Shown here one piece after another: positions 8,852-16,787 of a DNA stretch of 64,000 bases. Location of the stretch: NCBI GenBank assembly GCA_965222065.1, contig OZ244933.1:2480001-2544000 (forward strand), written 5' to 3'. The position numbers and the translations under genes are program-made. Within the stretch, counting starts at the first letter, position 1, and each line of letters begins with the position of its first letter. The notes beneath the pieces were generated by a model that was not told the origin of the DNA, ran no database searches, and saw only the letters and a program-made list of their open reading frames with translations. This DNA is from GM7GCV1 sp965222065. GTDB taxonomy: Bacteria > Pseudomonadota > Gammaproteobacteria > Pseudomonadales > GM7GCV1.

Positions 8852-9100
8852 CTAGAGCAGTAGTGAGAGATCCAGGCCGACTAATACGCCAGTAATAATC
8901 AACCCGGACTTAATCGCTTTCTTGTGATTTTTCTGTAGTTCTTCAATACGTTTTTCAGCGTCGCCCAGGCGTTTTTTAAGCGATTCGCTGGATTCCTGAA
9001 CCCTGGCGTTGTTCTGTATGGCAGCCGTTGCCGCGGTCACAGGTATGGCGGCCGTTCCCGCGATGGCAGACATGCGTTTTAGAAAGAGTCGCCTTTGCAC
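8852..9100 (-). CDS. small Tat-signal protein with coiled coil and C-terminal membrane helix
   Basis: From a GTG at 9100, seven bases after a perfect GGAGG, this encodes 82 residues. It opens MQRRLFLKRMSAIAG, a good match to the twin-arginine motif (RRxFLK), with an AxA-rich region ending near residue 28. A charged amphipathic stretch follows (about 36-62, SLKKRLGDAEKRIEELQ), then a C-terminal hydrophobic helix (64-82). A longer in-frame ATG at 9184 exists but has no comparable ribosome site. I do not recognise a family. A Tat-exported tail-anchored coiled coil is one reading. The signal could also act as an uncleaved anchor. Confidence 0.6.
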   Translation of the reverse strand: MQRRLFLKRMSAIAGTAAIPVTAATAAIQNNARVQESSESLKKRLGDAEKRIEELQKNHKKAIKSGLIITGVLVGLDLSLLL

Positions 9101-9211
9101 TGAGATTCCTCCGTATCGACAAGCCAAGCTTACCCCAAAATCAGGTAAATGGCATGTGGCCGGTTGCATTGTTGACCCGCGCACACCAAAATCTGCCGGG
9201 GAGGAAAGATT

Positions 9212-9322
9212 ATGAGTGCGAAGTTCACCGACAAACTTGCTGCCATTTGTGGCATTTTCTTTTTAATCGGTCTGATCTTAATCATTGTGGCCGCTGTGGC
9301 CAAAATGTTTATGGGGCTATAG
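9212..9322 (+). CDS. small single-span membrane protein, 36 residues
   Basis: ATG at 9212 follows GGGGAGGAAAG, a strong ribosome site at good spacing. The frame runs 36 codons to a TAG at 9320-9322. The product begins MSAKFTDKLAAICG, followed by a hydrophobic span of about 20 residues (FFLIGLILIIVAAVAKM) and a short tail. It is divergent from the small Tat-signal gene. No family is recognised. The evidence is the start context and the ideal membrane-helix composition, both visible in the sequence; expression is not shown. Confidence 0.55.
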   Translation: MSAKFTDKLAAICGIFFLIGLILIIVAAVAKMFMGL

Positions 9323-9493
9323 CTGCTTTATCGTTGCGGTTACTTCTACCAGTACTTTCTTAACAAATGCCTTTTACAGGCAGGTTCGCGTTCACGAATT
9401 CTGTCATCTTTAAACAATCTTTTACATTTTTGCGGCAACACTAAAGATGGGCTGGCGCTAGAGTATGGCTATCCAAAAAGCGGAGGATAGACA

Positions 9494-9916
9494 ATGAAAA
9501 AAACGGTTCTGGGTATCGGGTTGGCAACCATAATGGCCTTAGGGGCAACCCTTCCGGCTATCGCCGATGATCACCAAGGCAAGCCAATGCGTGGTGGTCC
9601 TATGGCGATGGAACGAATGGTCAAGCATTTGGGGCTGACACCCGAGCAGGAGACGCAGTTGCTTGAATTGCGCCATGAGCGAGAGAGGGAGATGCTGGCA
9701 AAGAGGCAGGAGATGCGTGCCAGACATGAAGCGGGAGAAGAATTTGATCGGGAGTCCATGCGTGCCGAAATGCAGGCCCATCGAGCACAAATGGAACAGG
9801 ACTTTCAAAGTGTTCTCACTGATGAACAGTGGCAAAAGTTTCAGGAGCAGCGTGCGAAACGAATGGAGCGTCGTGGTAAGGATCATGGCGAACGACATAA
9901 CGAAAACCGAAGCTAA
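9494..9916 (+). CDS. Spy/CpxP family periplasmic protein
   Basis: This is a 140-residue protein with a Sec signal peptide (MKKTVLGIGLATIMALGATLPAIAD). The mature part is mostly helical and carries two LTxxQ motifs, LTPEQ and LTDEQ, the hallmark of the Spy/CpxP periplasmic stress chaperone family. The arginine-, glutamate- and methionine-rich helices and the His-rich tail are typical and could also bind metal. No sensor kinase or response regulator is adjacent. The gene ends at a strong terminator. Confidence 0.82.
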   Translation: MKKTVLGIGLATIMALGATLPAIADDHQGKPMRGGPMAMERMVKHLGLTPEQETQLLELRHEREREMLAKRQEMRARHEAGEEFDRESMRAEMQAHRAQMEQDFQSVLTDEQWQKFQEQRAKRMERRGKDHGERHNENRS

Positions 9917-9955
9917 AAATGACTTCTCCCCAATCTTGAGCGATATGCTCAAATC

Positions 9956-9982
9956 AAAAGCCTCCGACTGGAGGCTTTTTTT
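9956..9982 (+). terminator. intrinsic terminator after Spy-like gene
   Basis: AAAAGCCTCC, loop GACT, GGAGGCTTTTTT. The A-run and T-run make it usable from both sides, including for the convergent trmA. Confidence 0.85.
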
Positions 9983-9999
9983 ATGTCTTACCGGGAAGA

Positions 10000-11091
10000 T
10001 TATTTCCGTTTCAGGTAAACGCCAGCTTCCAGGTGGGGTGTAAACGGGAACTGGTCAAAGGCTGCGGTGGCAGTAATCTCATGGCTGTCAGCAATCTGCT
10101 CGAGATTCAGTTTGAGGGTTTCCGGATTGCAGGAGATGTAGATGATGTTGTCGAACCGGCGAACCAGTTCCATGGTCTCTGTATCAACTCCCGCGCGCGG
10201 CGGGTCCACAAAAATGGTGCTGAATTGATAGCTGTCCAGATCGATATGGCTCAGTCGCCGAAACGGGCGGGCACGATCCAGCGCCTGGGTGACTTCCTCA
10301 GCGGAAAGTCTGGCATGCTGGACATTGCTTATCCGGTTGGCCTCCAGATTCCATTTCAGGGCAGCGATTGAGCCCTTGCTGATCTCCGTCGTTAGCACGT
10401 TGCGAAAATGACGGGACAGCGGCAGGGAAAAATTGCCATTGCCGCAATAGAGTTCCAGCAAATCGGTGTTGCTGGCATTTTCTATGGATTGTGCCTGCTC
10501 ACAGGCCCAGCGAACCATCTGTTCATTCACACCGGCATTGGGCTGGGTAAAGGTGCTTTCGATTTGGCGCAACTGGTAAGACTGGTCGCCGATCTTCAGC
10601 GTTTCGGTGACGTAATCGTTGCCAAGCAATATTTTGGTTTTTTTGGCTCGACCGATCAGGTTGATGCGCAGCGCACTGGCCATGTCTTCTGCCGCTTTTT
10701 TCCACTGGTCGTCCAGTGGCTTGTGATAGATCAGTGTGACTAGTATTTCGTCGGTAGTGGTTGATAAAAACTCTATTCGAAACAGTCGCTTGCGAAGGAT
10801 TTCTTCCGCTTTTATTGCGTCCAGGAGACGTGGCATCAAGTCCCGGATAGCTCTGGATGCTGGAGGAAAATCCCGTATGCCGTAGGTTTGATTGGTGCCA
10901 GGCTCATACATGGCGTAGAAGGTGTCGTCGCCCTCATGCCATGCGCGAAATTCAGCGCGCATCCGGTAACTGTGTTCGGCAGACCTAAATACCTCTGGAG
11001 AGAGCGTTGTCAGCGGCGATAACAACTCATTAAGCCAGTCGACCTTGGCCTGCAGTTGATCGTTGTAGCTAAGTTGGGTCCAGTCAGTCAC
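10000..11091 (-). CDS. trmA: tRNA (uracil-5-)-methyltransferase
   Basis: This is a 363-residue protein, close to E. coli TrmA (366). It makes m5U54 in the T-loop of tRNAs using S-adenosylmethionine. Visible motifs are LLELYCGNGNFSLPL (SAM binding), IFVDPPRAGVDT, and ISCNPETL with the catalytic cysteine nucleophile, followed by the C-terminal DQFPFTPHLEAGVYLKR tail. The N-terminus (MTDWTQLSYNDQLQAKVDWL) matches TrmA rather than the iron-sulfur RlmD family. It is transcribed away from the YjbQ gene. Confidence 0.93.
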   Translation of the reverse strand: MTDWTQLSYNDQLQAKVDWLNELLSPLTTLSPEVFRSAEHSYRMRAEFRAWHEGDDTFYAMYEPGTNQTYGIRDFPPASRAIRDLMPRLLDAIKAEEILRKRLFRIEFLSTTTDEILVTLIYHKPLDDQWKKAAEDMASALRINLIGRAKKTKILLGNDYVTETLKIGDQSYQLRQIESTFTQPNAGVNEQMVRWACEQAQSIENASNTDLLELYCGNGNFSLPLSRHFRNVLTTEISKGSIAALKWNLEANRISNVQHARLSAEEVTQALDRARPFRRLSHIDLDSYQFSTIFVDPPRAGVDTETMELVRRFDNIIYISCNPETLKLNLEQIADSHEITATAAFDQFPFTPHLEAGVYLKRK

Positions 11092-11170
11092 AGAAGTCCG
11101 GGGTGGTTAGAAGGTGAAAAGGGCGCGTATTATAGAGACTTCATTTGTCTCTGCATGTTTTTGAATAATC

Positions 11171-11578
11171 GTGATTAAAACCCTGCACATTCCTGTCTCC
11201 GGACAAGGGCTCCATGAATTTACCGATCAGGTCCGTGCACTGGTCGCTGACAGTGGTGCGGAAGAGGGGCTTTGTACCCTGTTTATCCAGCATACTTCGG
11301 CCAGCCTGCTTATCCAGGAAAATGCCGACCCCAGTGCACGACGGGATCTGGAAGCCTGGTTAAACCGCCTGGTCCCGGAAGATGATCCTCTCTATACCCA
11401 CACCCTGGAAGGGCCGGACGATATGCCGGCGCATATCAAGGCATCGATAACCGCAACCAGCCTGGGTATTCCAGTACAAAACGGTCGATTGGCGCTGGGT
11501 ACCTGGCAGGGAATCTACCTTTGGGAGCATCGTTATTACAGTGGTCGTCGAAACTGTATCGTTCACCTGACAGACTGA
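11171..11578 (+). CDS. YjbQ/UPF0047 family protein
   Basis: This is a 135-residue protein covering the whole UPF0047 domain, with FIQHTSASLLIQENADPSARRDLE, DDMPAHIKASITATSLGIPV and GTWQGIYLWEHR in order. Members show weak thiamine-phosphate synthase activity and are listed as secondary ThiE-like enzymes; the physiological role is not settled. The start is a GTG at 11171, the only start before the conserved first strand. A small hairpin with a short T-run follows. Confidence 0.85.
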   Translation: MIKTLHIPVSGQGLHEFTDQVRALVADSGAEEGLCTLFIQHTSASLLIQENADPSARRDLEAWLNRLVPEDDPLYTHTLEGPDDMPAHIKASITATSLGIPVQNGRLALGTWQGIYLWEHRYYSGRRNCIVHLTD

Positions 11579-11597
11579 TTTGTTTTTTTGCTGTCAA

Positions 11598-11620
11598 CTT
11601 GCCTCATGGCAAGGCGTTTT
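11598..11620 (+). terminator. weak terminator-like hairpin after yjbQ-like gene
   Basis: CTTGCC, loop TCAT, GGCAAG, followed by GCGTTTT. The stem is short and the T-run is not immediate, so the call is tentative. Confidence 0.4.
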
Positions 11621-11662
11621 ACTGATTATCCGTTTATAAAAAACGCGTAGGGCGAATAAAAA

Positions 11663-12046
11663 ATGAAGTTGCTAAAAACTATAACGCTTGTGTCTGTCCT
11701 GGGTCTCCTTGCCGCCTGTAGTTCCAACGGCCGGGTTCCGGGGCAGACTCCTTTAATTATTGATACCAAAGGCGTCGACATGAATCAGTATCATGCTGAT
11801 CTGGCCGACTGTGAAGAATACGCCCAGCAAGTGTCTGTTGGCGAAAAGGCAGCAGTTGGGGCCGCCAAGGGCGCAGTGGTTGGTGGAGCCGTCGGGGCAA
11901 TTTTTGATGGCAGTGAAGGAGCCCGCCATGTTGGCGGCAGTGCCGCTGTTCTGGGTGGCGCACGCGGTGCCCAGGAAGGCTGGAATGAGCAGGATCGAGT
12001 GATGGCTCGTTGTATGTCAGGTCGGGGTTATAAGGTTTTAAGTTAA
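11663..12046 (+). CDS. glycine-zipper lipoprotein
   Basis: This is a 127-residue protein with a lipoprotein signal (MKLLKTITLVSVLGLLAAC, lipobox LAAC). Residues about 66-82 form a glycine zipper (GAAKGAVVGGAVGAIFDG), as in the Rcp/SlyB-like outer-membrane families, and a second glycine/alanine-rich segment follows. Conserved cysteines at DCEEYA and RCMSGRGY frame the zipper. It probably sits in the outer membrane. The specific role is unknown. Confidence 0.7.
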   Translation: MKLLKTITLVSVLGLLAACSSNGRVPGQTPLIIDTKGVDMNQYHADLADCEEYAQQVSVGEKAAVGAAKGAVVGGAVGAIFDGSEGARHVGGSAAVLGGARGAQEGWNEQDRVMARCMSGRGYKVLS

Positions 12047-12068
12047 AACCTCTTCTTCGTTGAAACAT

Positions 12069-12098
12069 GGGGTCAGAGTAAAAATTTACTCTGACCCC
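12069..12098. repeat. GGGGTCAGAG... REP-like palindrome
   Basis: A perfect inverted repeat: GGGGTCAGAGTAAA (12069-12082), AA spacer, TTTACTCTGACCCC (12085-12098). It lies between the convergent lipoprotein and tusE genes. It shares the core GTCAGAG with the palindrome at 22323-22366, so the two may belong to one dispersed family. It has no T-tail. Confidence 0.6.
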
Positions 12099-12101
12099 GA
12101 G

Positions 12102-12434
12102 TTAGAGACAATTTTTAGGCCTTGGCAGGCCCGCCAGCCGAGCTGCCATTTTGGCAGGACTGGAACCAAACAACCGCATCAGGTAGATGCTTTTGGCTTT
12201 ATCGGCACCTAATTGATTGCGAACCTCGCGGCTGAGTTGGCGCATGGAGGGTGGCTCGTTACCTTGATCGCAATAATCCCGAAGCAGATTCAGTATTTCC
12301 CAGTGATTTTCCGCCAGTTCAATACCATGGGCATGTGAAATGGCCTCGCAGACGTTCCGGTTCCATTGGGACTGGTCGCGCAAAAACCCTTCGCTAGTGG
12401 TTTCGATAGTGATGTTTTGGACAACAAAAGCCAT
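12102..12434 (-). CDS. tusE: TusE/DsrC/DsvC family sulfur relay protein
   Basis: This is a 110-residue protein with the full DsrC fold signature: GFLRDQSQWN, IELAENHWEILNLLRDYC, PSMRQLSREV, KSIYLMRLF and GLPRPKNCL. The penultimate C-terminal cysteine is present, while the second arm cysteine of true DsrC is absent, which fits TusE. TusE takes sulfur from TusBCD for 2-thiouridine formation by MnmA at the tRNA wobble position. No tusBCD genes are adjacent. It lies 71 bp downstream of the BaiN-type gene and may be cotranscribed with it. Confidence 0.82.
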   Translation of the reverse strand: MAFVVQNITIETTSEGFLRDQSQWNRNVCEAISHAHGIELAENHWEILNLLRDYCDQGNEPPSMRQLSREVRNQLGADKAKSIYLMRLFGSSPAKMAARLAGLPRPKNCL

Positions 12435-12505
12435 GATTACCCGGGCAAGATTGGATTGGCCACGTCATTATAGAGGAGGGTTTGTCCAGACATGAAACAG
12501 ACCTT

Positions 12506-13696
12506 TTATAAAGCGAGTGCACAGCTGTAGGCGGATGCCCAGGCCCACTGAAAGTTGTAACCCCCGAGCCAGCCAGTGACATCGACAGCCTCGCCGATGA
12601 TGTAGAGATTGGGCACGCGTTTGCACTCCATGGTTTTGGAGGAAAGCTCACTGGTATCAATGCCACCCAGCGTCACTTCGGCGGTTCGGTACCCCTCAGA
12701 GCCGCCCGGTTTGAATGGCCAGCTATTCAGTTGTTGTGCCAGTTTTTCCAGATTCTGGTTGGACAGGTTGGCCAATTGTATGTCGTCAAACCAGACGCCT
12801 GTGATTTGCTCTACAAGTCGATTGGGCAGAATGGTTTTCAGTTGGCTGGAAATCCTGGTTTGAGGAGTCTTTTCACGAGCGTCGGCAAGCCATTGCTGCA
12901 CATCGATATCCGGCAGAAGGTTGATGGAGACAATGTCGCCTTCGCGCCAGAAAGAGCTGATTTGCAAAATTGCCGGGCCGCTAAGCCCCCGGTGGGTAAA
13001 CAGCATGCCTTCGCGAAAACTGGTGCCATTGCAATTGGCAATTACGTCCAGCGAGATACCGCTGAGGGATTCAAAAAAGGCCTTGTCGCCGGAATGCCAT
13101 GTCAGTGGTACCAGGCCGGCGCGTGGGGGAACCAGCTTAAGTTCCAGCTGGTTGGCGGTCTTGTAGGCCAGATCGCTGGCGATTTTGGGCAACGATAGTC
13201 CTCCTGATGCCAGTACCAGTTTTGGGACGTGATAGTCTTTTTGTTGCGTGCTGACGATAAACCCCTGCTGACCTGAGCTGATATTGGTCACTTCAGCGTT
13301 TAGCCTGATGGAAACTCCTGTGTGTTCACATTCATCGAGCAACATGGCCAGGATTTGTTTGGAAGAGTCATCGCAGAACTGTTGGCCGAGGGTCTTTTCG
13401 TGGTAGCCAATGCCATGCTTTTCCACCATCTCAATGAAATCCCAGGGGGTATAGCGGCTCATGGCCGAGATGCAGAAATGGGGATTGTCAGAGAGATAAT
13501 GCTCGCGGGGATCAGCCCAGAGGTTGGTGAAGTTGCAGCGGCCACCCCCGGATACGAGGATTTTCATGCCGGGTTTGGCATTCTTTTCCAGCACCAGAAC
13601 CTTCAGCCCTTTGCGGGCGGCATGAATGGCACACATCAATCCGCTGGCGCCAGCGCCAACGATGATGACATCGGGAGAGGGTCTCGCTTTATCCAT
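12506..13696 (-). CDS. BaiN/HI0933 family NAD(P)/FAD-dependent oxidoreductase
   Basis: This is a 396-residue flavoprotein with an N-terminal dinucleotide-binding motif (VIIVGAGASGLMCAIHAARKG) and KILVSGGGRCNFTN, the family signature of HI0933/YhiN/BaiN proteins. The C-terminus has the second FAD segment, NLYIIGEAVDVTGWLGGYNFQWAWASA. Related enzymes reduce enone-type substrates in gut clostridia; the role in gammaproteobacteria is not known. A terminator for the upstream gene abuts its start codon. Confidence 0.88.
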   Translation of the reverse strand: MDKARPSPDVIIVGAGASGLMCAIHAARKGLKVLVLEKNAKPGMKILVSGGGRCNFTNLWADPREHYLSDNPHFCISAMSRYTPWDFIEMVEKHGIGYHEKTLGQQFCDDSSKQILAMLLDECEHTGVSIRLNAEVTNISSGQQGFIVSTQQKDYHVPKLVLASGGLSLPKIASDLAYKTANQLELKLVPPRAGLVPLTWHSGDKAFFESLSGISLDVIANCNGTSFREGMLFTHRGLSGPAILQISSFWREGDIVSINLLPDIDVQQWLADAREKTPQTRISSQLKTILPNRLVEQITGVWFDDIQLANLSNQNLEKLAQQLNSWPFKPGGSEGYRTAEVTLGGIDTSELSSKTMECKRVPNLYIIGEAVDVTGWLGGYNFQWAWASAYSCALAL

Positions 13697-13723
13697 AAAA
13701 AAAGCCCCGTAACCGGGGCTTTT
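13697..13723 (-). terminator. intrinsic terminator of the yccA-like gene
   Basis: On the minus strand AAAGCCCCG, loop GTTA, CGGGGCTTT followed by more T. It lies between the YccA-like stop (13749) and the start of the BaiN-type gene (13696), so the latter must be expressed by read-through or from a promoter within this region. Confidence 0.8.
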
Positions 13724-13748
13724 AAACTACTGTCTCAGCAGTATGCTA

Positions 13749-14450
13749 TTAGTCGTTTGACATACCCAGCAAAGACAGCAGGGAGACAAACAGGTTGTAG
13801 ATCATCACGTAGAGCGTGACGGTTGCACTGATGTAGTTGGTCTCGCCACCGTGAATGATTTCACTGGTTTGCCACATGATCAGACCGGAAGCCAGGAACA
13901 TAAACATGGCACTTACTGCCATTCCCAAACCGGGGATTTGCAGGAAGAAGTTGGCGATACCGGCTACAAACGCAACAATAATACCGGTCATCAGGAAACC
14001 GGTCATGAAGCTCAGGTTCTTGCGAGTAACCAGTACATAACCGGATGTAGCAAAGAAAATACCTGCCGTACCGGCCAGGGAGATCAGGATCAGGTTACCA
14101 GCACCCATGCCAATAAAGGCACTGAGTATCGGTGCCAGTGTCAGGCCCAACCAGCCGGTCAGGGCAAATACCCAGGCAATGCCCGAAGCATTGTTTTTGT
14201 TCTTTTCTACCATGAACAGCAGCACGAAGTAGGGCAGCAGGGTCCAGAGACCCATGTAGGGCATGCCCAGTGCCATACCGGCACCGGCCGTGACTGCACT
14301 GAAAGCCAGGGTAAGGGCCAGCAGCATGTAGGTATTGCGCAGTACCTTGGCCGATTCGGCGCTTCCGGCACGAGTGCCTACGTTCGAAAACGTGGCGTCC
14401 TGGGCGGTCCCGGTACGTGCTTGTGAGTGGTCTGATGGGTACTGGTTCAT
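13749..14450 (-). CDS. Bax inhibitor-1/YccA family membrane protein
   Basis: This is a 233-residue protein. A polar N-terminal tail of about 40 residues precedes seven predicted membrane helices. The family pattern is present: VLRNTYMLLALTLAFSAVTAG, GLTLAPIL, and a C-terminal LYVMIYNLFVSLLSLLG. E. coli YccA is a substrate and modulator of FtsH; other BI-1 proteins are calcium-leak channels. FtsH is encoded in this window at 51612-53507. Direct repeats precede the gene. Confidence 0.88.
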   Translation of the reverse strand: MNQYPSDHSQARTGTAQDATFSNVGTRAGSAESAKVLRNTYMLLALTLAFSAVTAGAGMALGMPYMGLWTLLPYFVLLFMVEKNKNNASGIAWVFALTGWLGLTLAPILSAFIGMGAGNLILISLAGTAGIFFATSGYVLVTRKNLSFMTGFLMTGIIVAFVAGIANFFLQIPGLGMAVSAMFMFLASGLIMWQTSEIIHGGETNYISATVTLYVMIYNLFVSLLSLLGMSND

Positions 14451-14483
14451 AAACTGCGCTCCGTAGCGATGTGTTCGTAAATA

Positions 14484-14514
14484 ATACGTCTGTGACTTAA
14501 TGTCATACGTCTGT
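14484..14514. promoter_or_regulatory. paired direct repeats upstream of yccA-like gene
   Basis: ATACGTCTGT occurs at 14484-14493 and again at 14505-14514, exactly 21 bp apart (two helical turns). Between and overlapping them is the palindrome TGAC-TTAAT-GTCA. This lies 34-64 bp upstream of the yccA-like start. The arrangement is what a dimeric response regulator would recognise. The regulator is unknown. Confidence 0.45.
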
Positions 14515-14601
14515 TGCTAATAGTAAGACCAAAAATCTGCATTTCAATTCCATGGGATTCGATTTCATATTATTTAATCTTTGATATCGAACCCGGGAAT
14601 A

Positions 14602-14639
14602 CTGGCGCTATCTCCTGTATATGCTGGCGCTATCGCCAG
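14602..14639. repeat. direct repeats and palindrome downstream of gloA
   Basis: CTGGCGCTATC occurs at 14602-14612 and 14624-14634 (22 bp apart). The second copy extends into the palindrome CTGGCG-CTAT-CGCCAG (14624-14639). It lies just after the gloA stop. It could be a transcript-end hairpin, though no T-run follows, or part of the yccA-like regulatory region. Confidence 0.45.
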
Positions 14640-14649
14640 AACATGAAAG

Positions 14650-15036
14650 TTACTGGAGCTTTTCGATCAATTCGATCTTGTAGCCGTCCGGATCTTCACA
14701 GAAAGCGATGCTGTAATCCGAGCCTTTCATCGGGCCTGGTTCGCGAGTGATTTTTCCGCCCTTGGCGCGGATGTCATCGCAGGTACCATACAGGTCATCC
14801 ACCTCAAGCGCTACATGGCCGTAACCATTGCCCAGATCGTAGGAATCCACATCCCAGTTGTAGGTCAACTCCAGGGTCGGGTGCGTTTCTTTGGGGCCAT
14901 AACCCAGAAAGGCCAGGGTGAATTCGCCATGGGGATAGTCTTTGCGACTGAGCAATTGCATGCCCAGTACGTCCGAATAAAAGGCGATAGAGCGCTCGAG
15001 ATCACCGACGCGCAGCATGGTGTGAAGAATTTTCAT
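14650..15036 (-). CDS. gloA: lactoylglutathione lyase (glyoxalase I)
   Basis: This is a 128-residue protein that matches bacterial GloA throughout: MLRVGDLERSIAFYSDVLGMQLL, HPTLELTYNWDVDSYDLGNGYGHVALEVDD, GPMKGSDYSIAFCEDPDGYKIELIE. The metal ligands (H, E, H, E) are in place. It isomerises the methylglyoxal-glutathione adduct to S-lactoylglutathione in the cytoplasm. It begins 11 bp after the batD stop on the same strand, so it is probably the last gene of the moxR-bat operon, which is an unusual partner. Confidence 0.93.
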   Translation of the reverse strand: MKILHTMLRVGDLERSIAFYSDVLGMQLLSRKDYPHGEFTLAFLGYGPKETHPTLELTYNWDVDSYDLGNGYGHVALEVDDLYGTCDDIRAKGGKITREPGPMKGSDYSIAFCEDPDGYKIELIEKLQ

Positions 15037-15047
15037 AATGATAAATA

Positions 15048-16787
15048 CTAGTTGGGATAAAGAGGTTTTAATCTGGCCACCGAGTCTGATGGCTTTGCAG
15101 ATTGTTGTTTTAGTTCTTCAAGGGCCTTGTCGAGCTCATCAAAGTCCGGGGCCGGGCTATCAGCGTAAAGAGCGGCATCCAGCTTGGCAAGCAGTTCCTG
15201 TAGACGCGCATTACCTGATTGTTTTGCCAGGCCACTGAGTGTGGTTACCCCCGAGTCGGGGAAATGCACACGGGCCCAGTTAATAATTTCCTGTCGTAAT
15301 TTGGCGGCATCTTTGGCCCGAATTGCCCGCTTGACCATTCTCCAGCGATGAATTTCATTTTTTCGCACATCGGGGTTGATCTCCAGCCGGGGTTTATTGC
15401 GGTTACCCATAAGCAGCCAGCTTTGCACTAATACCACTAGCACAAGAAACAGGGTGATTGCCGGCCAATACCAGGTCGTGCCAGATGGCGTGCCTGAGGC
15501 GTCTGTGTTATCGACGTTACCATTTGCCCTGGGTTCCTGCTGGTCGAGGCCGAAATTGTCTGGAGGAGAAAAACTGGACCCCTGTTGTGCCGGGAGTATT
15601 TGCAGTGTCTCGGCAGGAAGCAGGGTCTCCTCCCAGCGTTCGCTGCCGGTATTCCACCAGGCAATACGTTGTTCGGGAATGCGTAACTCACCTTCCGCGG
15701 AGGGAACGATGGCGGTTGATTCACGCCGGGTTCCGATAATCCCCGAGGCGGAGGCCCGGTCCAGCAGCTGGGGCTGGTCCGCATAGGTTTTGTAGTCAGG
15801 CGAATCGGCCTGGGTGAGCGGTGGTATAGCGCTTGCCCGTTGCCCGGTGGCGACAATTTCCACGGTTCGGGTGAGCGGTTCGCCCACACGCATTTGCGAG
15901 GTATCCCCGGACCAGCTGGTGTTTACCTGGACGTTTGCTGCCGGAAACCAGGGACGGCCGTCGGTTTCAGGTGGTGGCAATACCTCCAGTTGCCGGGCAT
16001 TGCTGCGCGCGGAAATACGGCTTCCGCGCTGGTTGAACGGGTCAGGAAAGCCAAAATTGCTGCTGGAACCAACAATGCCGCTAAAGAGTTGTGGTGGTAT
16101 TTCCAGTGATCCGGATTGTTCCGGAATCAGTGCGTATTCCCATTCGATCACCTGCCAGGCAATCCCGTTTTCCACCCGGCGGAAACTTTGCTGGTCCAGC
16201 AGTTCCAGATGCGCATTTGGCAGGCTGAGTTGTCCGCCACTCAAATTCGAAACGTTTTCCTGTGCCATCAGTTCAACGTTGACCAGGACTTGCTGGCCGA
16301 CGTATGCCTGATTTTGTTGTGTCTCCAGTGTCACCATCATGGGGGTATCCTGGGCTGGTGAACCCGTCGATTGAGCGACCTCAATGCGAATGGCATCACT
16401 CACATTGCCATCAATGTTAAACGAGGGAATGATCAGGGTGCCTTCCCGTTTGGGGGCCAGGGAAATGGACCAGGTTGTCCGGGTTTGCTGGCTGTAGTTG
16501 CCGTTGACAATAGAGACGCTGTTGCTGGTCTGTGGTCGGACCGACAGGATGTCGAAGTCCTGCCGGAGTGCTTCGAGGTCGACGTCGTCCCCGCCAGCCC
16601 GGTCGTCATATCGCAGGGTCAGGGTCAGGGTTTCATTAATACTGATCTGGTTGCGGTCGACGCTGCTGGTGAGTTCCTGGGAAATCACGCTGGTCGGGAA
16701 AAATGTCAGCAAGACAAGGCCAATCAGGTGGCACAAAAACGTGTTTCTCAATGTATTTCTCAAAGGCATATTAATAGCGCTCTTCAT
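15048..16787 (-). CDS. batD: BatD family protein
   Basis: From the ATG at 16787 the product is 579 residues. It has a signal peptide (about 1-37), an extracytoplasmic beta-rich BatD domain (TSSVDRNQISINETLTLTLRYDD, then repeats of immunoglobulin-like type), one membrane segment near residues 440-460 (TWYWPAITLFLVLVVLVQSWLL), and a cytoplasmic tail. The frame stays open upstream to 16979, but that extension lies inside batB. The chosen start overlaps batB by 17 bp, typical of this operon. Bat proteins are linked to stress or aerotolerance; molecular function is unclear. Confidence 0.85.
   Translation of the reverse strand: MKSAINMPLRNTLRNTFLCHLIGLVLLTFFPTSVISQELTSSVDRNQISINETLTLTLRYDDRAGGDDVDLEALRQDFDILSVRPQTSNSVSIVNGNYSQQTRTTWSISLAPKREGTLIIPSFNIDGNVSDAIRIEVAQSTGSPAQDTPMMVTLETQQNQAYVGQQVLVNVELMAQENVSNLSGGQLSLPNAHLELLDQQSFRRVENGIAWQVIEWEYALIPEQSGSLEIPPQLFSGIVGSSSNFGFPDPFNQRGSRISARSNARQLEVLPPPETDGRPWFPAANVQVNTSWSGDTSQMRVGEPLTRTVEIVATGQRASAIPPLTQADSPDYKTYADQPQLLDRASASGIIGTRRESTAIVPSAEGELRIPEQRIAWWNTGSERWEETLLPAETLQILPAQQGSSFSPPDNFGLDQQEPRANGNVDNTDASGTPSGTTWYWPAITLFLVLVVLVQSWLLMGNRNKPRLEINPDVRKNEIHRWRMVKRAIRAKDAAKLRQEIINWARVHFPDSGVTTLSGLAKQSGNARLQELLAKLDAALYADSPAPDFDELDKALEELKQQSAKPSDSVARLKPLYPN

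Noticed and set aside
13322..13819. 165-codon plus-strand frame opposite the BaiN-type gene
   Set aside because: It spans the terminator between two real minus-strand genes and has no recognisable features.
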